Below, piece after piece: positions 44,766 to 53,838 of a DNA stretch of 64,000 nt. The notes under the pieces are model-generated. The model was not told the origin of the DNA, searched no databases, and saw only the letters and a list, made by a program, of their open reading frames with translations. A program made the translations under genes and the position numbers. This stretch comes from Sinomonas sp. P10A9 (lineage in GTDB: Bacteria > Actinomycetota > Actinomycetes > Actinomycetales > Micrococcaceae): the NCBI RefSeq assembly GCF_041022165.1, contig NZ_CP163302.1, forward strand, positions 3,224,001 through 3,288,000, written 5' to 3'. The first letter of the stretch is position 1, and the number at the start of each line of letters is the position of its first letter.

Positions 44766-45451
44766 CCGCGGGGCGCCATGCTGGCGGGGAGCACTCGCCG
44801 AACGAGCCGGACTGCGGCCCAGCCCGTCACCGCGGCCATCGCAACGGCCATCGCGGCCGCCCCCAGCGCACCGATGACCAAGACAAGAATCAGTGGCTGG
44901 CCCTCGTTCCACAAGGGCGGCGCAATCATGAAGAAGGCGCCGAGGCCCACGCACCATGCGGCAGCCGTCGCCAGGACCCAAATCCAGGCATGGGGCACGT
45001 GGCGACGCAGCTCCAGCCACTGGCCCACACCGATGCTCGCGAGGAGCACGAAGCCGAGCACGAGTCCGACGGCGACCGTGAGCGGCATGGACCAATCGAT
45101 CCACACCGCGGCGGTGACGACCGGCAGCATGCCGACTGCCCAGGCGAGGGCCGCGGCCACGGCTGTGAAGACGATGAACCTGCGGCGATTCAGCGAGGGT
45201 ATCCGCCGGGAGAAGCGCCAGGCCATGGCCGTACCGAGCACAGCTCCCTCGCCTAGTCCGGCGACCACGAGCAGCCCCGCACCCGGAAGGTCCGGCAGGT
45301 CCGCGGCGATGACGAGCGACTCGGCGGCCATTGGTATGAGGAAGCCGACGAATTCGCCAAGCGCCACCCAGCCCAGCCACGGCGCGAAGAACGGCTCGGT
45401 GCGATCTGGGGCGGCAGCGCGTTGGATGCTCACGCGACCATCTTCCCCCAC
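44762..45451 (-). CDS. Multi-pass membrane protein, unknown function
   Basis: 229 residues with about six hydrophobic segments, for example LGWVALGEFVGFLIPMAAES, GAVLGTAMAWRF and TVAVGLVLGFVLLASIGVG. I do not recognise the family. Starts could be the GTG at 45451 or 45433. It is coupled by ATGA to the phosphatase, so the two may work on the same process. Confidence 0.7.
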   Translation of the reverse strand: MGEDGRVSIQRAAAPDRTEPFFAPWLGWVALGEFVGFLIPMAAESLVIAADLPDLPGAGLLVVAGLGEGAVLGTAMAWRFSRRIPSLNRRRFIVFTAVAAALAWAVGMLPVVTAAVWIDWSMPLTVAVGLVLGFVLLASIGVGQWLELRRHVPHAWIWVLATAAAWCVGLGAFFMIAPPLWNEGQPLILVLVIGALGAAAMAVAMAAVTGWAAVRLVRRVLPASMAPRG

Positions 45452-45460
45452 CCCTTCACT

Positions 45461-45577
45461 TGTGGGGTCTCTGGCAAGGGCGTGTGGGGTCCCTGGCCCG
45501 CCCGTTGACCCGGGCGAGACCGCTCATTGAGTAGCCAGGGACCCCTCAGCGGGCCGCCAGGGACCCCTCAACGGCAG
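45461..45577. repeat. 22-bp repeats in inverted pairs
   Basis: Two units TGTGGGGTCYCTGGC (45461, 45483) face two units GCCAGGGACCCCTCA (45534, 45556), each pair with a 22-bp period. The inner parts can pair as a hairpin. It lies after the paaF-H operon and before the membrane-protein gene, which are on the same strand. Confidence 0.8.
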
Positions 45578-45591
45578 GGGTGGGGTGGGGG

Positions 45592-46473
45592 TCAGTTCCA
45601 GGTGTAGAAGCCTTTGCCGGTCTTGCGGCCGAGTTCGCCGTTGGCGACCTTGTCGCGCAGGATCTGTGGGGGGGCGAACCGGTCGCCGAGGGTGGAGTGG
45701 AGGTATTCGGCGATGCCGAGGCGGACGTCGAGTCCGACGATGTCGGTGGTCTTCAGCGGCCCGGTGGGGTGCTTGTAGCCCAGGACCATGGCGTTGTCGA
45801 TGTCCTCCGCACTGGCGACGCCCTCCTGGACCATGCGCATGGCCTCCAGGGCGATGGCGACGCCGAGGCGGGAGGAGGCGAAGCCGGGGGCGTCGCGGAC
45901 GACGACGGCGGTCTTGCCGAGCGCCTCGGTCCAGGCCTTCGCCGCGGCGGCCAGCTCCGGGGAGGTCTTCTCCGCCACGACGACCTCGATGAGGGTCGAG
46001 GCCGGGACGGGGTTGAAGAAGTGCAGGCCCAGGAACCGCTCCGGCCGGGCCAGGGACTCCGCCAGCTTCGTCACCGACAGGGAGGACGTGTTGGTGGCCA
46101 GGAACGCCCCCGCGCCCAGCACGGCCTCGACGCCGGTCAGCGCGGTCCGCTTGAGCTCCGGGTCCTCGGGGACGGCCTCGACGACCAGGTCGCGGTCGGC
46201 GAACGCGGCATAGTCCAGCGAGGTGCTGAACGACTCCAGGATCGCTGCCTTCGCCTCCGGCAGGGCCCCGTCCACGGCGCCGCGCTCGATGCTCTTCGCG
46301 ACGGAGGACTCGACCCGCTCCCGCGCGCCCTCCTCGGCCTGCTCGTCGCGCTCGACCACGACCACCTCAGCGCCCTTCATCAGGAACGCGTGCGCGATGC
46401 CGGCGCCCATCCTGCCTCCGCCCAGGACCCCCACGCGTGCGGGGAGCCCGTGGGCCAGGTTGATCTTGCCCAT
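45592..46473 (-). CDS. paaH: 3-hydroxyacyl-CoA dehydrogenase (PaaH / Hbd family)
   Basis: 293 residues. NAD-dependent oxidation of 3-hydroxyadipyl-CoA in phenylacetate breakdown, by context. Rossmann motif VGVLGGGRMGAGIAHAFLMK, then LGLHFFNPVPAST and the C-terminal helical domain. ATG at 46473, 5 bp after the enoyl-CoA hydratase stop. It is the last gene of the thiolase-hydratase-dehydrogenase unit. Confidence 0.9.
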   Translation of the reverse strand: MGKINLAHGLPARVGVLGGGRMGAGIAHAFLMKGAEVVVVERDEQAEEGARERVESSVAKSIERGAVDGALPEAKAAILESFSTSLDYAAFADRDLVVEAVPEDPELKRTALTGVEAVLGAGAFLATNTSSLSVTKLAESLARPERFLGLHFFNPVPASTLIEVVVAEKTSPELAAAAKAWTEALGKTAVVVRDAPGFASSRLGVAIALEAMRMVQEGVASAEDIDNAMVLGYKHPTGPLKTTDIVGLDVRLGIAEYLHSTLGDRFAPPQILRDKVANGELGRKTGKGFYTWN

Positions 46474-46478
46474 AGTGT

Positions 46479-47477
46479 CTACTTCTTCTTTCGGTCGAGG
46501 AATGCCTGCATGCGGTCGAACTTGGCCTGGGACTCGAAGAGCATGCTCTGGGCCAGGGTGTCGATGAGGGGGTGGACCTCCCGGGGGGTGTGGAAGACGG
46601 CCTTGGAGATCCGCACCGCGAGGGGGTCCTGCGCGGCGATCCGGTCCGCCAGCGCCTGCGCCGCATCGAGCAGGGCCTCGGGTTCGACGAGTTCGGTGAC
46701 CAGGCCCGCGGCGAGGCACTGCTCGCCGGTGAGGACCTTGCCCGCGAGGAGGACCTCCTTCGCGAGGGGTTCGCCGACGAGCTCGCGGAGGCGCCAGGTG
46801 GCCCCGGCCGCGGCCATGATCCCCAGTCCGGTCTCGGGGTTCCCGACCCGCAGGGAGGGGGTGCCGATGCGGAAATCGGCGGCGTAGGCCAGCTCCGCGC
46901 CGCCGCCGAGGGCGTACCCCTCCAGGGCGGCGATGACGGGCATCGGGAGCCTGGCGATGCGGTCGAAGACGGCCGAGTTGATCCCGGCGAGGGCGTCGTC
47001 GCGGCGGCGTTCGCGCAGCTGGGCGATGTCCGCCCCCGACGCGAAGATCCCCTTCCCTCCCGGGGCCTCGGAGGCGGGGGTGCCGGAGAGGATCAGGACC
47101 TTCGGATGCGCCTCGAGGTGCGCGCACACGGCGTGCAGCTCGTCCACCATCGTCGCATCGATCGCGTTCCTGACCGCGGGGCGGTGCAGCCGCGCGTGCA
47201 CCCGGTCGGCCCGTTCCTCGACCACGAGCGTGGCGAAGCCGGAGGCGTCAAGCCGCGCAGCGTCATTGTTCGACGCTGCGTCGTGCGCCGGGTCGGCGGT
47301 GGGCGCTGACGACGGCGCGGCCTCGCCCCCGGGGGTGGCGGAACCCGACGCGGTGCCCGACCCCGCGGGGCCGTCCTGCGCGCCGGTGCCGTCTGCCGGG
47401 ATGCCCGCAGCTGTCGGCCCGTCCGACGTGGTGCCCGGCCCCGCGGGGCGGCCCTGCGCGCCGGTGCCCTGGGCCAT
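46479..47477 (-). CDS. paaF: Enoyl-CoA hydratase (PaaF-like) with repeat-rich N-terminal extension
   Basis: 332 residues. The crotonase domain (about 80-332) holds both catalytic-type Glu positions (GYALGGGAELAYAADFRIG and NPETGLGIMA), so hydration rather than ring isomerisation is likely. The first 80 residues are Gly/Ala/Pro/Thr-rich and include a duplicated GTGAQ...PAG...GT segment. Normal crotonases are about 260 long. The start ATG abuts the thiolase stop exactly, so the extension is probably translated. No PaaG homologue is beside it. Confidence 0.85.
   Translation of the reverse strand: MAQGTGAQGRPAGPGTTSDGPTAAGIPADGTGAQDGPAGSGTASGSATPGGEAAPSSAPTADPAHDAASNNDAARLDASGFATLVVEERADRVHARLHRPAVRNAIDATMVDELHAVCAHLEAHPKVLILSGTPASEAPGGKGIFASGADIAQLRERRRDDALAGINSAVFDRIARLPMPVIAALEGYALGGGAELAYAADFRIGTPSLRVGNPETGLGIMAAAGATWRLRELVGEPLAKEVLLAGKVLTGEQCLAAGLVTELVEPEALLDAAQALADRIAAQDPLAVRISKAVFHTPREVHPLIDTLAQSMLFESQAKFDRMQAFLDRKKK
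47347..47468 (-). repeat. 44-bp direct repeat inside the PaaF N-terminal extension
   Basis: Copies at 47347-47390 and 47425-47468, offset by 78 bp (26 codons), so in frame. Differences between the copies are few. Confidence 0.8.
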
Positions 47478-48704
47478 CTAGATGCCCTCGATGAGGAGGG
47501 CGGTGCCCTGGCCGACGCCGACGCACATGGTCGCGAGGCCGAGCTTGCGGCCGTCGCCGGTGAGTTCGCGGTCCATGCGGCCCAGCAGGGTCACGACGAG
47601 GCGGGAGCCGGAGGAGCCGAGCGGGTGGCCCAGGGAGATCGCGCCGCCGTCGCGGTTGACGGTGTCCTGGTCGAGGTTGAGCTCGCGCATCACGGCCAGG
47701 GACTGGGAGGCGAAGGCCTCGTTGAGCTCCACCGCGCCCAGGTCGGCGACCGAGAGGCCCTGGCGGTCCAGGACCTTGCGGGTGGCCGGGACCGGGCCGA
47801 TCCCCATGACCTCCGGGGCGACGCCCGCGGAGGCCCCGTCCAGGATCCTCGCCCGCGGGGCCAGGCCGAAGCGCTCGATCGCGGCCTCCGAGGCGACGAC
47901 GATCGCCGAGGCGCCGTCGTTCAGGGTCGAGGCGTTCCCGGCCGTGACCACGGACCCGCCCGCCACGACCGGGCGCAGGCCCGCGAGGACGTCCATCGTG
48001 GTGCCCGCCCGCGGGCCCTCGTCGGTGTCGACCACGGTCTGGGCGCCCTTGCGGCCCGTGACGGTCACCGGCACGATCTCCTCGGCGAACCGGCCCGCCT
48101 GAATCGCGGCGAGCGCCCGCTCGTGGGAACGGACGGCGAACGCGTCGCAGTCCTCACGCGAGGTCCCGTAGACGCGGGCGACCTCCTCCGCCGTCTCCGG
48201 CATCGAGAACGACGCCTTCCCGTCCCGGGAGAGCTCCCCGGAGAGGAAGGCCGGGTTGGTGAACCGCCACCCGATCGAGGTGTCGAACACCGCACCGGGC
48301 TTCGCGAAGGCCGTGCCGGGCTTCTCCATCACCCACGGGGCCCGGGACATCGACTCGACCCCGCCGGCGACCACGAGGTCCGCCGCGCCGGCCTTGACCA
48401 TATGGGAGGCCATGATGATCGCGGACAGGCCCGAGGCGCACAGCCGGTTCACCGTGATCCCCGGCACGCTGTCCGGGTAGCCGGCCAGCAGCCACGCCAT
48501 CCGGGCCACATTCCGGTTCTCCTCCCCCGCACCGTTGGCGTTGCCCAGGACCACCTCGTCCACCAGCGCCGGATCGATCCCGGCCCGCTCCACCGCCGCC
48601 CGCACCACCAGCGCCGCCAGGTCATCCGGACGCACCCCCGAGAGCGCACCCCCGTACCGCCCCACCGGGGTCCGCGCCCCACCCACCAGAAACGCCTCAG
48701 CCAT
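47478..48704 (-). CDS. paaJ: Acetyl-CoA acyltransferase, thiolase (3-oxoadipyl-CoA thiolase, PaaJ type)
   Basis: 408 residues from the ATG at 48704. Last step of the pathway, giving succinyl-CoA and acetyl-CoA. Nucleophile Cys in VNRLCASGLSA, His in LGHPLGSSGSRL, and second Cys in MCVGVGQGTALL are present. First gene of the beta-oxidation unit behind an operator at 48767. The hydratase begins immediately after its stop. Specificity for 3-oxoadipyl-CoA is inferred from context. Confidence 0.9.
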   Translation of the reverse strand: MAEAFLVGGARTPVGRYGGALSGVRPDDLAALVVRAAVERAGIDPALVDEVVLGNANGAGEENRNVARMAWLLAGYPDSVPGITVNRLCASGLSAIIMASHMVKAGAADLVVAGGVESMSRAPWVMEKPGTAFAKPGAVFDTSIGWRFTNPAFLSGELSRDGKASFSMPETAEEVARVYGTSREDCDAFAVRSHERALAAIQAGRFAEEIVPVTVTGRKGAQTVVDTDEGPRAGTTMDVLAGLRPVVAGGSVVTAGNASTLNDGASAIVVASEAAIERFGLAPRARILDGASAGVAPEVMGIGPVPATRKVLDRQGLSVADLGAVELNEAFASQSLAVMRELNLDQDTVNRDGGAISLGHPLGSSGSRLVVTLLGRMDRELTGDGRKLGLATMCVGVGQGTALLIEGI

Positions 48705-48766
48705 GTGCACTCCCTCATGCCTCGTCGCGCAGGACACGGCCTCCATCGGCGTGCCGGCACGAATAG

Positions 48767-48788
48767 TTACCGACCGTTCGTTCTATAA
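48767..48788. promoter_or_regulatory. Probable PaaR operator, paaJFH promoter
   Basis: The first 17 bases are identical to the site before paaA, then the right arm ends TATAA. 62 bp before the thiolase ATG and 32 bp before the divergent protease gene. Confidence 0.75.
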
Positions 48789-48820
48789 AGATTCTCATCC
48801 CCTCCCCCACTGGTCAACCT

Positions 48821-49606
48821 ATGCCCAGGCGCGAACGGAACCCACAGTGCTGCGCATTCGTTCTGACCTTGATGCTCCGATCGTCCTCAACGTCGCCTGC
48901 CAAGCCACGACGTTTCTCCCGCTACACGCCCGCTGATGCACTCGCCGTCGTGCTCTACCTCGGCCTGCCGTTGGCCCTCGTGTTCCTCCCGCTCGACCGT
49001 CTCCCTTGGCTCACGCGGGACCCGCTGCTCGGCGCGTACCTGCTCAACCTCGGGGTGTATGCGGCGGTCTTCATCGTCGCCATCATTGCCGCACGTCACT
49101 ACGTGGCCCGCGACCTGCGGATCCTGGCCACTCGACCGTGGTTCACGATCGGGGTCCTCCCGCTGCTGCTCGTGGTGATGCTCATTGTGACGGCGATCGT
49201 CGTGGCCCTCGCCGGCGGCGTCGAGGTGTCCGTCAACCAATCGGGCCTCGAGGAGATGACCGCGCATGTCCCGTGGTACCTCACGGCACCGCTGCTCGTG
49301 CTCGTGGGGCCGTTCGTCGAGGAGTACGTCTTCCGGCACCTCATGATCGGCAAGCTCAGCCGGTATGTGAACCGCTGGGTCTGCTACGTGACCTCAGTGG
49401 TACTATTCGCAGCGCTGCACATCGCGGGCCGCGAGGCCATCACCGTCCAGGCGCTCGCGCCGTACCTGGCGCTGGGTCTCGTGCTCGTCTTCGCTTATGC
49501 GTGGACAGCCAACAACCTGATGTTCAGCTACTCCCTGCACGCCCTGAAGAACCTGCTGTCCGTGGTGCTCATGTATTCGGTGGACATCAGTTCGCTGACC
49601 TCCTAG
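48821..49606 (+). CDS. CPBP-family intramembrane metalloprotease (CAAX protease/Abi)
   Basis: 261 residues; about seven membrane segments. The family motifs VGPFVEEYVFRHLMIGKL (EExxxR) and FAALHIAG (His) are intact. Members process prenyl or bacteriocin-type substrates or act in immunity; the substrate here is unknown. The true start may be the ATG at 48872, because the first 17 residues are unlike a membrane protein start. It is 6 bp before the YceI gene. Confidence 0.82.
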   Translation: MPRRERNPQCCAFVLTLMLRSSSTSPAKPRRFSRYTPADALAVVLYLGLPLALVFLPLDRLPWLTRDPLLGAYLLNLGVYAAVFIVAIIAARHYVARDLRILATRPWFTIGVLPLLLVVMLIVTAIVVALAGGVEVSVNQSGLEEMTAHVPWYLTAPLLVLVGPFVEEYVFRHLMIGKLSRYVNRWVCYVTSVVLFAALHIAGREAITVQALAPYLALGLVLVFAYAWTANNLMFSYSLHALKNLLSVVLMYSVDISSLTS

Positions 49607-49612
49607 GAACCC

Positions 49613-50299
49613 GTGACCAAGCGCGCCCTCCTCGTCCCCCTCGGCATCGTGGTGGCGGTGATCCTCGCCGTTGTCACCGGCGGTCCGATCATCTCCTCGG
49701 CCCTCAACCCGAAGCAGGTGGACCCGTTCAGCGTCACGGCCGGCGCCTCTCAGGTGAGCACGACGCCGCGCCCCACCGGCGCGGACAATGGCACCTGGAC
49801 CGTGGGCAGCGGCTCGCAGGCCGGCTACCGGGTCAACGAAGTGCTCAACGGCAATGCTGTGGCCGTGGTGGGGCGCACGGACAGGGTCACGGGCTCGGCT
49901 ACCGTGGCCAACGGGAACCTCACGGCCGCAAGCATCGCGGTCGAGGCCGGGACCATCGCCACCGACAACTCCGGCCGCGACAACTACTTCCGCTTCACCG
50001 TGATCTCCGCAGGCAAGTACCCTCAGGCGACCTTCACCCTCAACTCCCCCGTGACCCTGCCTGAGATCGGCGGAACGCCGGTTGAGGTCAAGGTTCCGGG
50101 GACCCTCGCGCTGGCGGGCGCTCAGCGAGCGGTCACGGCGGACCTGCAGGTGCTGCGCGACGGCGACCGGATCGTCGCCGTCGGCACGATCCCGATCGCG
50201 GTGAAGGACTTCGGCATCGACCCCCCGAACTTGGGCTTCGTCAAGGTCGAGGACCACGCGCAGGTCGAGTTCCGGGTGAACCTCACCCAGAGCGGCTGA
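49613..50299 (+). CDS. YceI-family protein
   Basis: 228 residues. YceI proteins are lipocalin-like barrels that bind isoprenoid-type lipids. One N-terminal membrane anchor (about 6-30) places it outside the cell. Barrel signs: WTVGSGSQAGYRVNEVL, FRFTVISAGKYPQATFTL and IAVKDFGIDPPNLGFVKVED. GTG start. Close spacing to the protease gene suggests an operon. Confidence 0.87.
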   Translation: MTKRALLVPLGIVVAVILAVVTGGPIISSALNPKQVDPFSVTAGASQVSTTPRPTGADNGTWTVGSGSQAGYRVNEVLNGNAVAVVGRTDRVTGSATVANGNLTAASIAVEAGTIATDNSGRDNYFRFTVISAGKYPQATFTLNSPVTLPEIGGTPVEVKVPGTLALAGAQRAVTADLQVLRDGDRIVAVGTIPIAVKDFGIDPPNLGFVKVEDHAQVEFRVNLTQSG

Positions 50300-50340
50300 G
50301 CGCCCCAGCTTCTGAGGGTCGTCTCCTGGGAGTCAGCTCC

Positions 50341-52116
50341 TCAGTGGTGCGCGTGGAGGCGTCCCGCAGACCCGAGGGGCTCGAGGGCGAGCCGACGATG
50401 GCCCTCGCGATCTCCCCCGCCGACCGCGGCGCCCGCACCAAGCTCCTCGAACCAGCGCGCCAGGGCGCGGTCGTGGCTCGCCACGACCAGCGTGCCGCGG
50501 TACCTCGTGAGGGCCTCCTCGAGCTCGCCCACCAACAGCGGGGCGAGGTGGTTGGTTGGCTCGTCGAGGAGGAGCAGCTCGGGCCGTGTTGCCAGCAGGC
50601 GCGCGAGGGCGAGCCGCCGGTACTGCCCTGCCGAAAGAGAGCCGACGGGCACGAAGAAGTCCTGGACGCGGAACAGGCCAGTATGCATGAGCGCCTCGGC
50701 ATGGTCGTCCAGCCCGCCGGTGAGGCCCGCCGCGTAGGCTGCAAGGAGGCGCACGTTCGGGTCCGCGGGCGGTGGGACCTCCTGGGGCAGGAACCCGACA
50801 ACGGGGCTCGACTCTGCGCCGCCGCGCTCAACCACCGTGACCGCCGTGCCTGTGTACGGGACGACGCCGGCCAGGATGCCGAGCAGCGTCGACTTCCCCG
50901 CACCGTTGGGCCCAGTGACAAGGAGTCGCGCCCCGGGCTTGAGGCTCAGATCGACGGGTGCGAGCCGCCCGGGCGAGGCCACTCGGGACAGCGTCACGCT
51001 AGCGCCCGTATCAACCTCGAAGGCCGCGGCCAGGTGCAGCGGCTTCGGCGGGGGCAAAACGGGCTGTGCCTCGAGCCGCCGCAGCCACTCGCGCGCGGAG
51101 CGGATCTGGCTCTCGACCGCCGCCGAGACACGCTGGCCGAAGTAGTTGTATCCGGACTTGTCGTTGTCCGTCATGCGGCCGTAGGCGACTCGGTCTGTGA
51201 CCCCGGTGGCCTTGTCGCGCTCGTGCTCCTTGGCCCCGACCCACTCGATGTACGCCCGCTCCCACTCACGCCGTTCGCGGGCCTTCTCGGCGCGGTACCC
51301 CATGTACCCGGTGCCATAGCGGCGCACGGTGCGGGTATCGGCGTCGACCTCCAGGATCACGCTCGCGAACCGCTCGAGGAAGTCGCGGTCGTGGGAGATC
51401 GCCACGACGATCCCCGGCCGCGCAGCGATCTCGGCCTCCAGCCATGCCAGGGCGGCGGCGTCGAGGTGATTGGTGGGCTCGTCGAGGAGCAGGATCGGGG
51501 CTGGGTCCGCGAGTGCGAGGGCCAAGGCCACCCTTTCGGCCTCCCCGCCAGAGAGGCTGCCGAGCGTTCGGTCGCGACCCTCGCGGGCGAGGTGCCCTAC
51601 ACCGAGGCGCTCGAGCGCGATGGCCGCCGCAACCTCCGCCCGCACGACGGCGCTGGCCGCCTCGTCGGGGTCTGCCTCCTCGCCGCTCTGCTCGCCGCTG
51701 GCCGTGGCTGCGGCCGTGGCAGCGGCGGTGCCTGCTCCAGCGGCCCCCTCCCATGAGGCCGTTCCCGACGCTGCCGTCTCCGATGCGGCGGTGAGGAGCG
51801 CGCCGATGGTCGCGGCGGCGTCCTGCGTCTGGGCAAGGCGTGAAACGCGCCCGTGGACCGCAATCGTGCCAGATTCGGGAGGCTCGTCGCCTGCGAGCAG
51901 GCGCAGGAGCGTGGACTTTCCCGCGCCGTTCTCGCCCACGACCGCGATGTGCTCGCCGTCGCGGATGACGAGGTCCACTCGGTCAAGGAGGAGCCGGTCG
52001 CCGTAGCCGTGGGAGACGCCGGCGGCGGCGATGTGGACGGAGCTACGGGGCGCGGCGTCCCGGTGATCGGGCGGCTCGGGGCGACTGGAGTGGAAACGAT
52101 GGAGAGGCGCATGCAT
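50341..52116 (-). CDS. ABC-F family ATPase
   Basis: 591 residues from the ATG at 52116; a GTG at 52146 would add 10. Soluble double-cassette protein that acts on ribosomes; some members protect against antibiotics. Walker A GENGAGKSTLLRLLAG and TGPNGAGKSTLLGILAG, signatures LGSLSGGEAERVAL and VGSLSAGQYRRLALARLL, and DEPTNHL twice. The first cassette has an Ala/Thr/Glu-rich insert of about 50 residues. The inter-cassette linker is about 80 residues with charged RREWERAYIEW. I cannot say whether it gives drug resistance. Confidence 0.88.
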   Translation of the reverse strand: MHAPLHRFHSSRPEPPDHRDAAPRSSVHIAAAGVSHGYGDRLLLDRVDLVIRDGEHIAVVGENGAGKSTLLRLLAGDEPPESGTIAVHGRVSRLAQTQDAAATIGALLTAASETAASGTASWEGAAGAGTAAATAAATASGEQSGEEADPDEAASAVVRAEVAAAIALERLGVGHLAREGRDRTLGSLSGGEAERVALALALADPAPILLLDEPTNHLDAAALAWLEAEIAARPGIVVAISHDRDFLERFASVILEVDADTRTVRRYGTGYMGYRAEKARERREWERAYIEWVGAKEHERDKATGVTDRVAYGRMTDNDKSGYNYFGQRVSAAVESQIRSAREWLRRLEAQPVLPPPKPLHLAAAFEVDTGASVTLSRVASPGRLAPVDLSLKPGARLLVTGPNGAGKSTLLGILAGVVPYTGTAVTVVERGGAESSPVVGFLPQEVPPPADPNVRLLAAYAAGLTGGLDDHAEALMHTGLFRVQDFFVPVGSLSAGQYRRLALARLLATRPELLLLDEPTNHLAPLLVGELEEALTRYRGTLVVASHDRALARWFEELGAGAAVGGGDREGHRRLALEPLGSAGRLHAHH

Positions 52117-52239
52117 GGCGGGACTCGCTTCGGGGCTCGCGGGCACACCGGTGCCCGGGCGGAACTGGACAGGGAAGCGATCAGCGGAGCATGCGTTATA
52201 GCGTCCCGGCCCGTGGCCGGCGTGTCAAGGCGCCCGCCG

Positions 52240-53667
52240 TCAGAGACCCGACTTGGCGAAGATCTGGTTGACGAAGGCTGCCAGCGCCTCGGCCGCGGGC
52301 TGCACCTCTGCCTCGGTGGCACGGACATCGTCCACTTCGATCGTCAGGCTTCCCCGCCGGGCGCCGACCGCAAGGTGCTTCTGCCCGGTGCCGTCTGAAA
52401 ACTCATAGACGACGGCGTAGCTCGCGTCGCCACCCGGCACCGCCGTCAGCGGCCTGAGGGACGACCACGCGCGGCCTTGGCTTCCACCCAGGACCTTCTC
52501 TGTGATCGACGAGCAGGTCCGGAGCGCCTCTGCACGGGTGTCGAAGGGATAAGGGGTCGCGATCGACCCTGCCATGCTGACCGCGCGGAGAGTCAGGAAC
52601 GACTTCTTTGCCGGGCTTCCCGAGTAGGTGCCTTGGACCATCGACGAGCCGCCGAGCGCGCCGAGGTATGCGGCGTCGTCAAGGGTGCACGCCGTCTGGC
52701 TGGGCGGCGCTGACGCGGCGGCCTCTGCTGGGATGAGCTGGGCGTGGACCAGTGCCGTGCTGCCGTCGGGTCCGGGAATGCCCTGGATCAGGGCTGCCAG
52801 CTGCTCAGGCGTGCGGGAGTTGGGCGTGGGCGTGCTCACCGCCGGAGGGTTGGTCGCCGCCTCATCGAGGAGGTCTCGCGCGATGCCTGCCATGGACTCC
52901 ACAGCAGGCTGCATGTCGCCGTCCGGCGTCACGCTGAGCGAGAGGGCGAGGGACAGCGTTCCCGCAAGGACGTTGAGCGTTGCTCCCCCAAGATCGCCCG
53001 GCCCTCGCGGCTTCGTGGTCTGCACTGCAGCGAAGGAGCGCTCACCGATGGTCGGGGCCGGGAGCAGTCGCACGGTGTACGTCGAGGCGTTCGATCCCTC
53101 AGTATGCTGCAGATCGAACTGGCTGCAGCGCGCGAGCAGATCGTCGTTGTAGTTGAAGTCGGAGGAGGCGAGGACGTCCTTGGCCGCGCTTCTGATGGTG
53201 AACATGACCGTCGTCGTGGGACCACCGGAGCGGCCCGAGATGGGTAGCGCACCGGTGGCGAAGCTTGTGCCGGCGTCCTTGGCAATGTCTATCGGATCCT
53301 TGGCCACAAGGGGCTGGCACTCGCCGGGTGTGGCGACTGTTGTGCGTGCCGGCCACGTGTTGGCAGTGGCGCCGATGCGCAGGCTGCGGGAATCCTGCGC
53401 ACCATAGGGCACGTTGCGGCGCGCGGCCACCGCGTTGATGACGGCCATGAGTTCTCCGTCAGTGAAGACCTTCGAGGAAGGAGCTGAAGGCCCGCTAGCC
53501 GATGCCGAAGCCGACACCGTGGAACTCGGCGCCGAACTCCCTGATGAGCAGCCGGCCACGGCAAGTGCGGTCATCGCGAGGGCTGCGGTCCAGGCCAAAG
53601 GCCCCCCGCTTGCCCGCCGATCTCCAGTGCTCGGAGGGACCTGGGTCACCCAACGGACTCCTGACAT
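52240..53667 (-). CDS. Probable lipoprotein with two sensor-like repeats
   Basis: 475 residues. A signal peptide ends in the lipobox LAVAGC (Cys about 40), followed by a Ser-rich linker, so it is probably membrane-anchored outside the cell. Two similar halves (about 65-260 and 290-475) each have conserved Cys and a FxxR...TC-type pattern, resembling the PknH-like extracellular sensor domain. That assignment is tentative. ATG at 53667; no partner is evident. Confidence 0.6.
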   Translation of the reverse strand: MSGVRWVTQVPPSTGDRRASGGPLAWTAALAMTALAVAGCSSGSSAPSSTVSASASASGPSAPSSKVFTDGELMAVINAVAARRNVPYGAQDSRSLRIGATANTWPARTTVATPGECQPLVAKDPIDIAKDAGTSFATGALPISGRSGGPTTTVMFTIRSAAKDVLASSDFNYNDDLLARCSQFDLQHTEGSNASTYTVRLLPAPTIGERSFAAVQTTKPRGPGDLGGATLNVLAGTLSLALSLSVTPDGDMQPAVESMAGIARDLLDEAATNPPAVSTPTPNSRTPEQLAALIQGIPGPDGSTALVHAQLIPAEAAASAPPSQTACTLDDAAYLGALGGSSMVQGTYSGSPAKKSFLTLRAVSMAGSIATPYPFDTRAEALRTCSSITEKVLGGSQGRAWSSLRPLTAVPGGDASYAVVYEFSDGTGQKHLAVGARRGSLTIEVDDVRATEAEVQPAAEALAAFVNQIFAKSGL

Positions 53668-53838
53668 CGCTGGCCTCCTCTAGCCGTCCGGCTCCCAGAC
53701 TCACCGAAGCCAGGCGCACCGGTTAGAGGACTACGTCCCGAGCCCTCGGCAGGGGTCGAGGAAGCCTTCCCACCATGCGGACACCAGCTGTCCGCTTCTG
53801 CCTTCCCTCCCACACCAGCGGAACCTACCGTGGGGCGC

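Noticed and set aside
52190..52231. Promoter for ABC-F with TTGACA and TATAAC
   Set aside because: The spacing is 22 bp, too long for a standard promoter; left unannotated.
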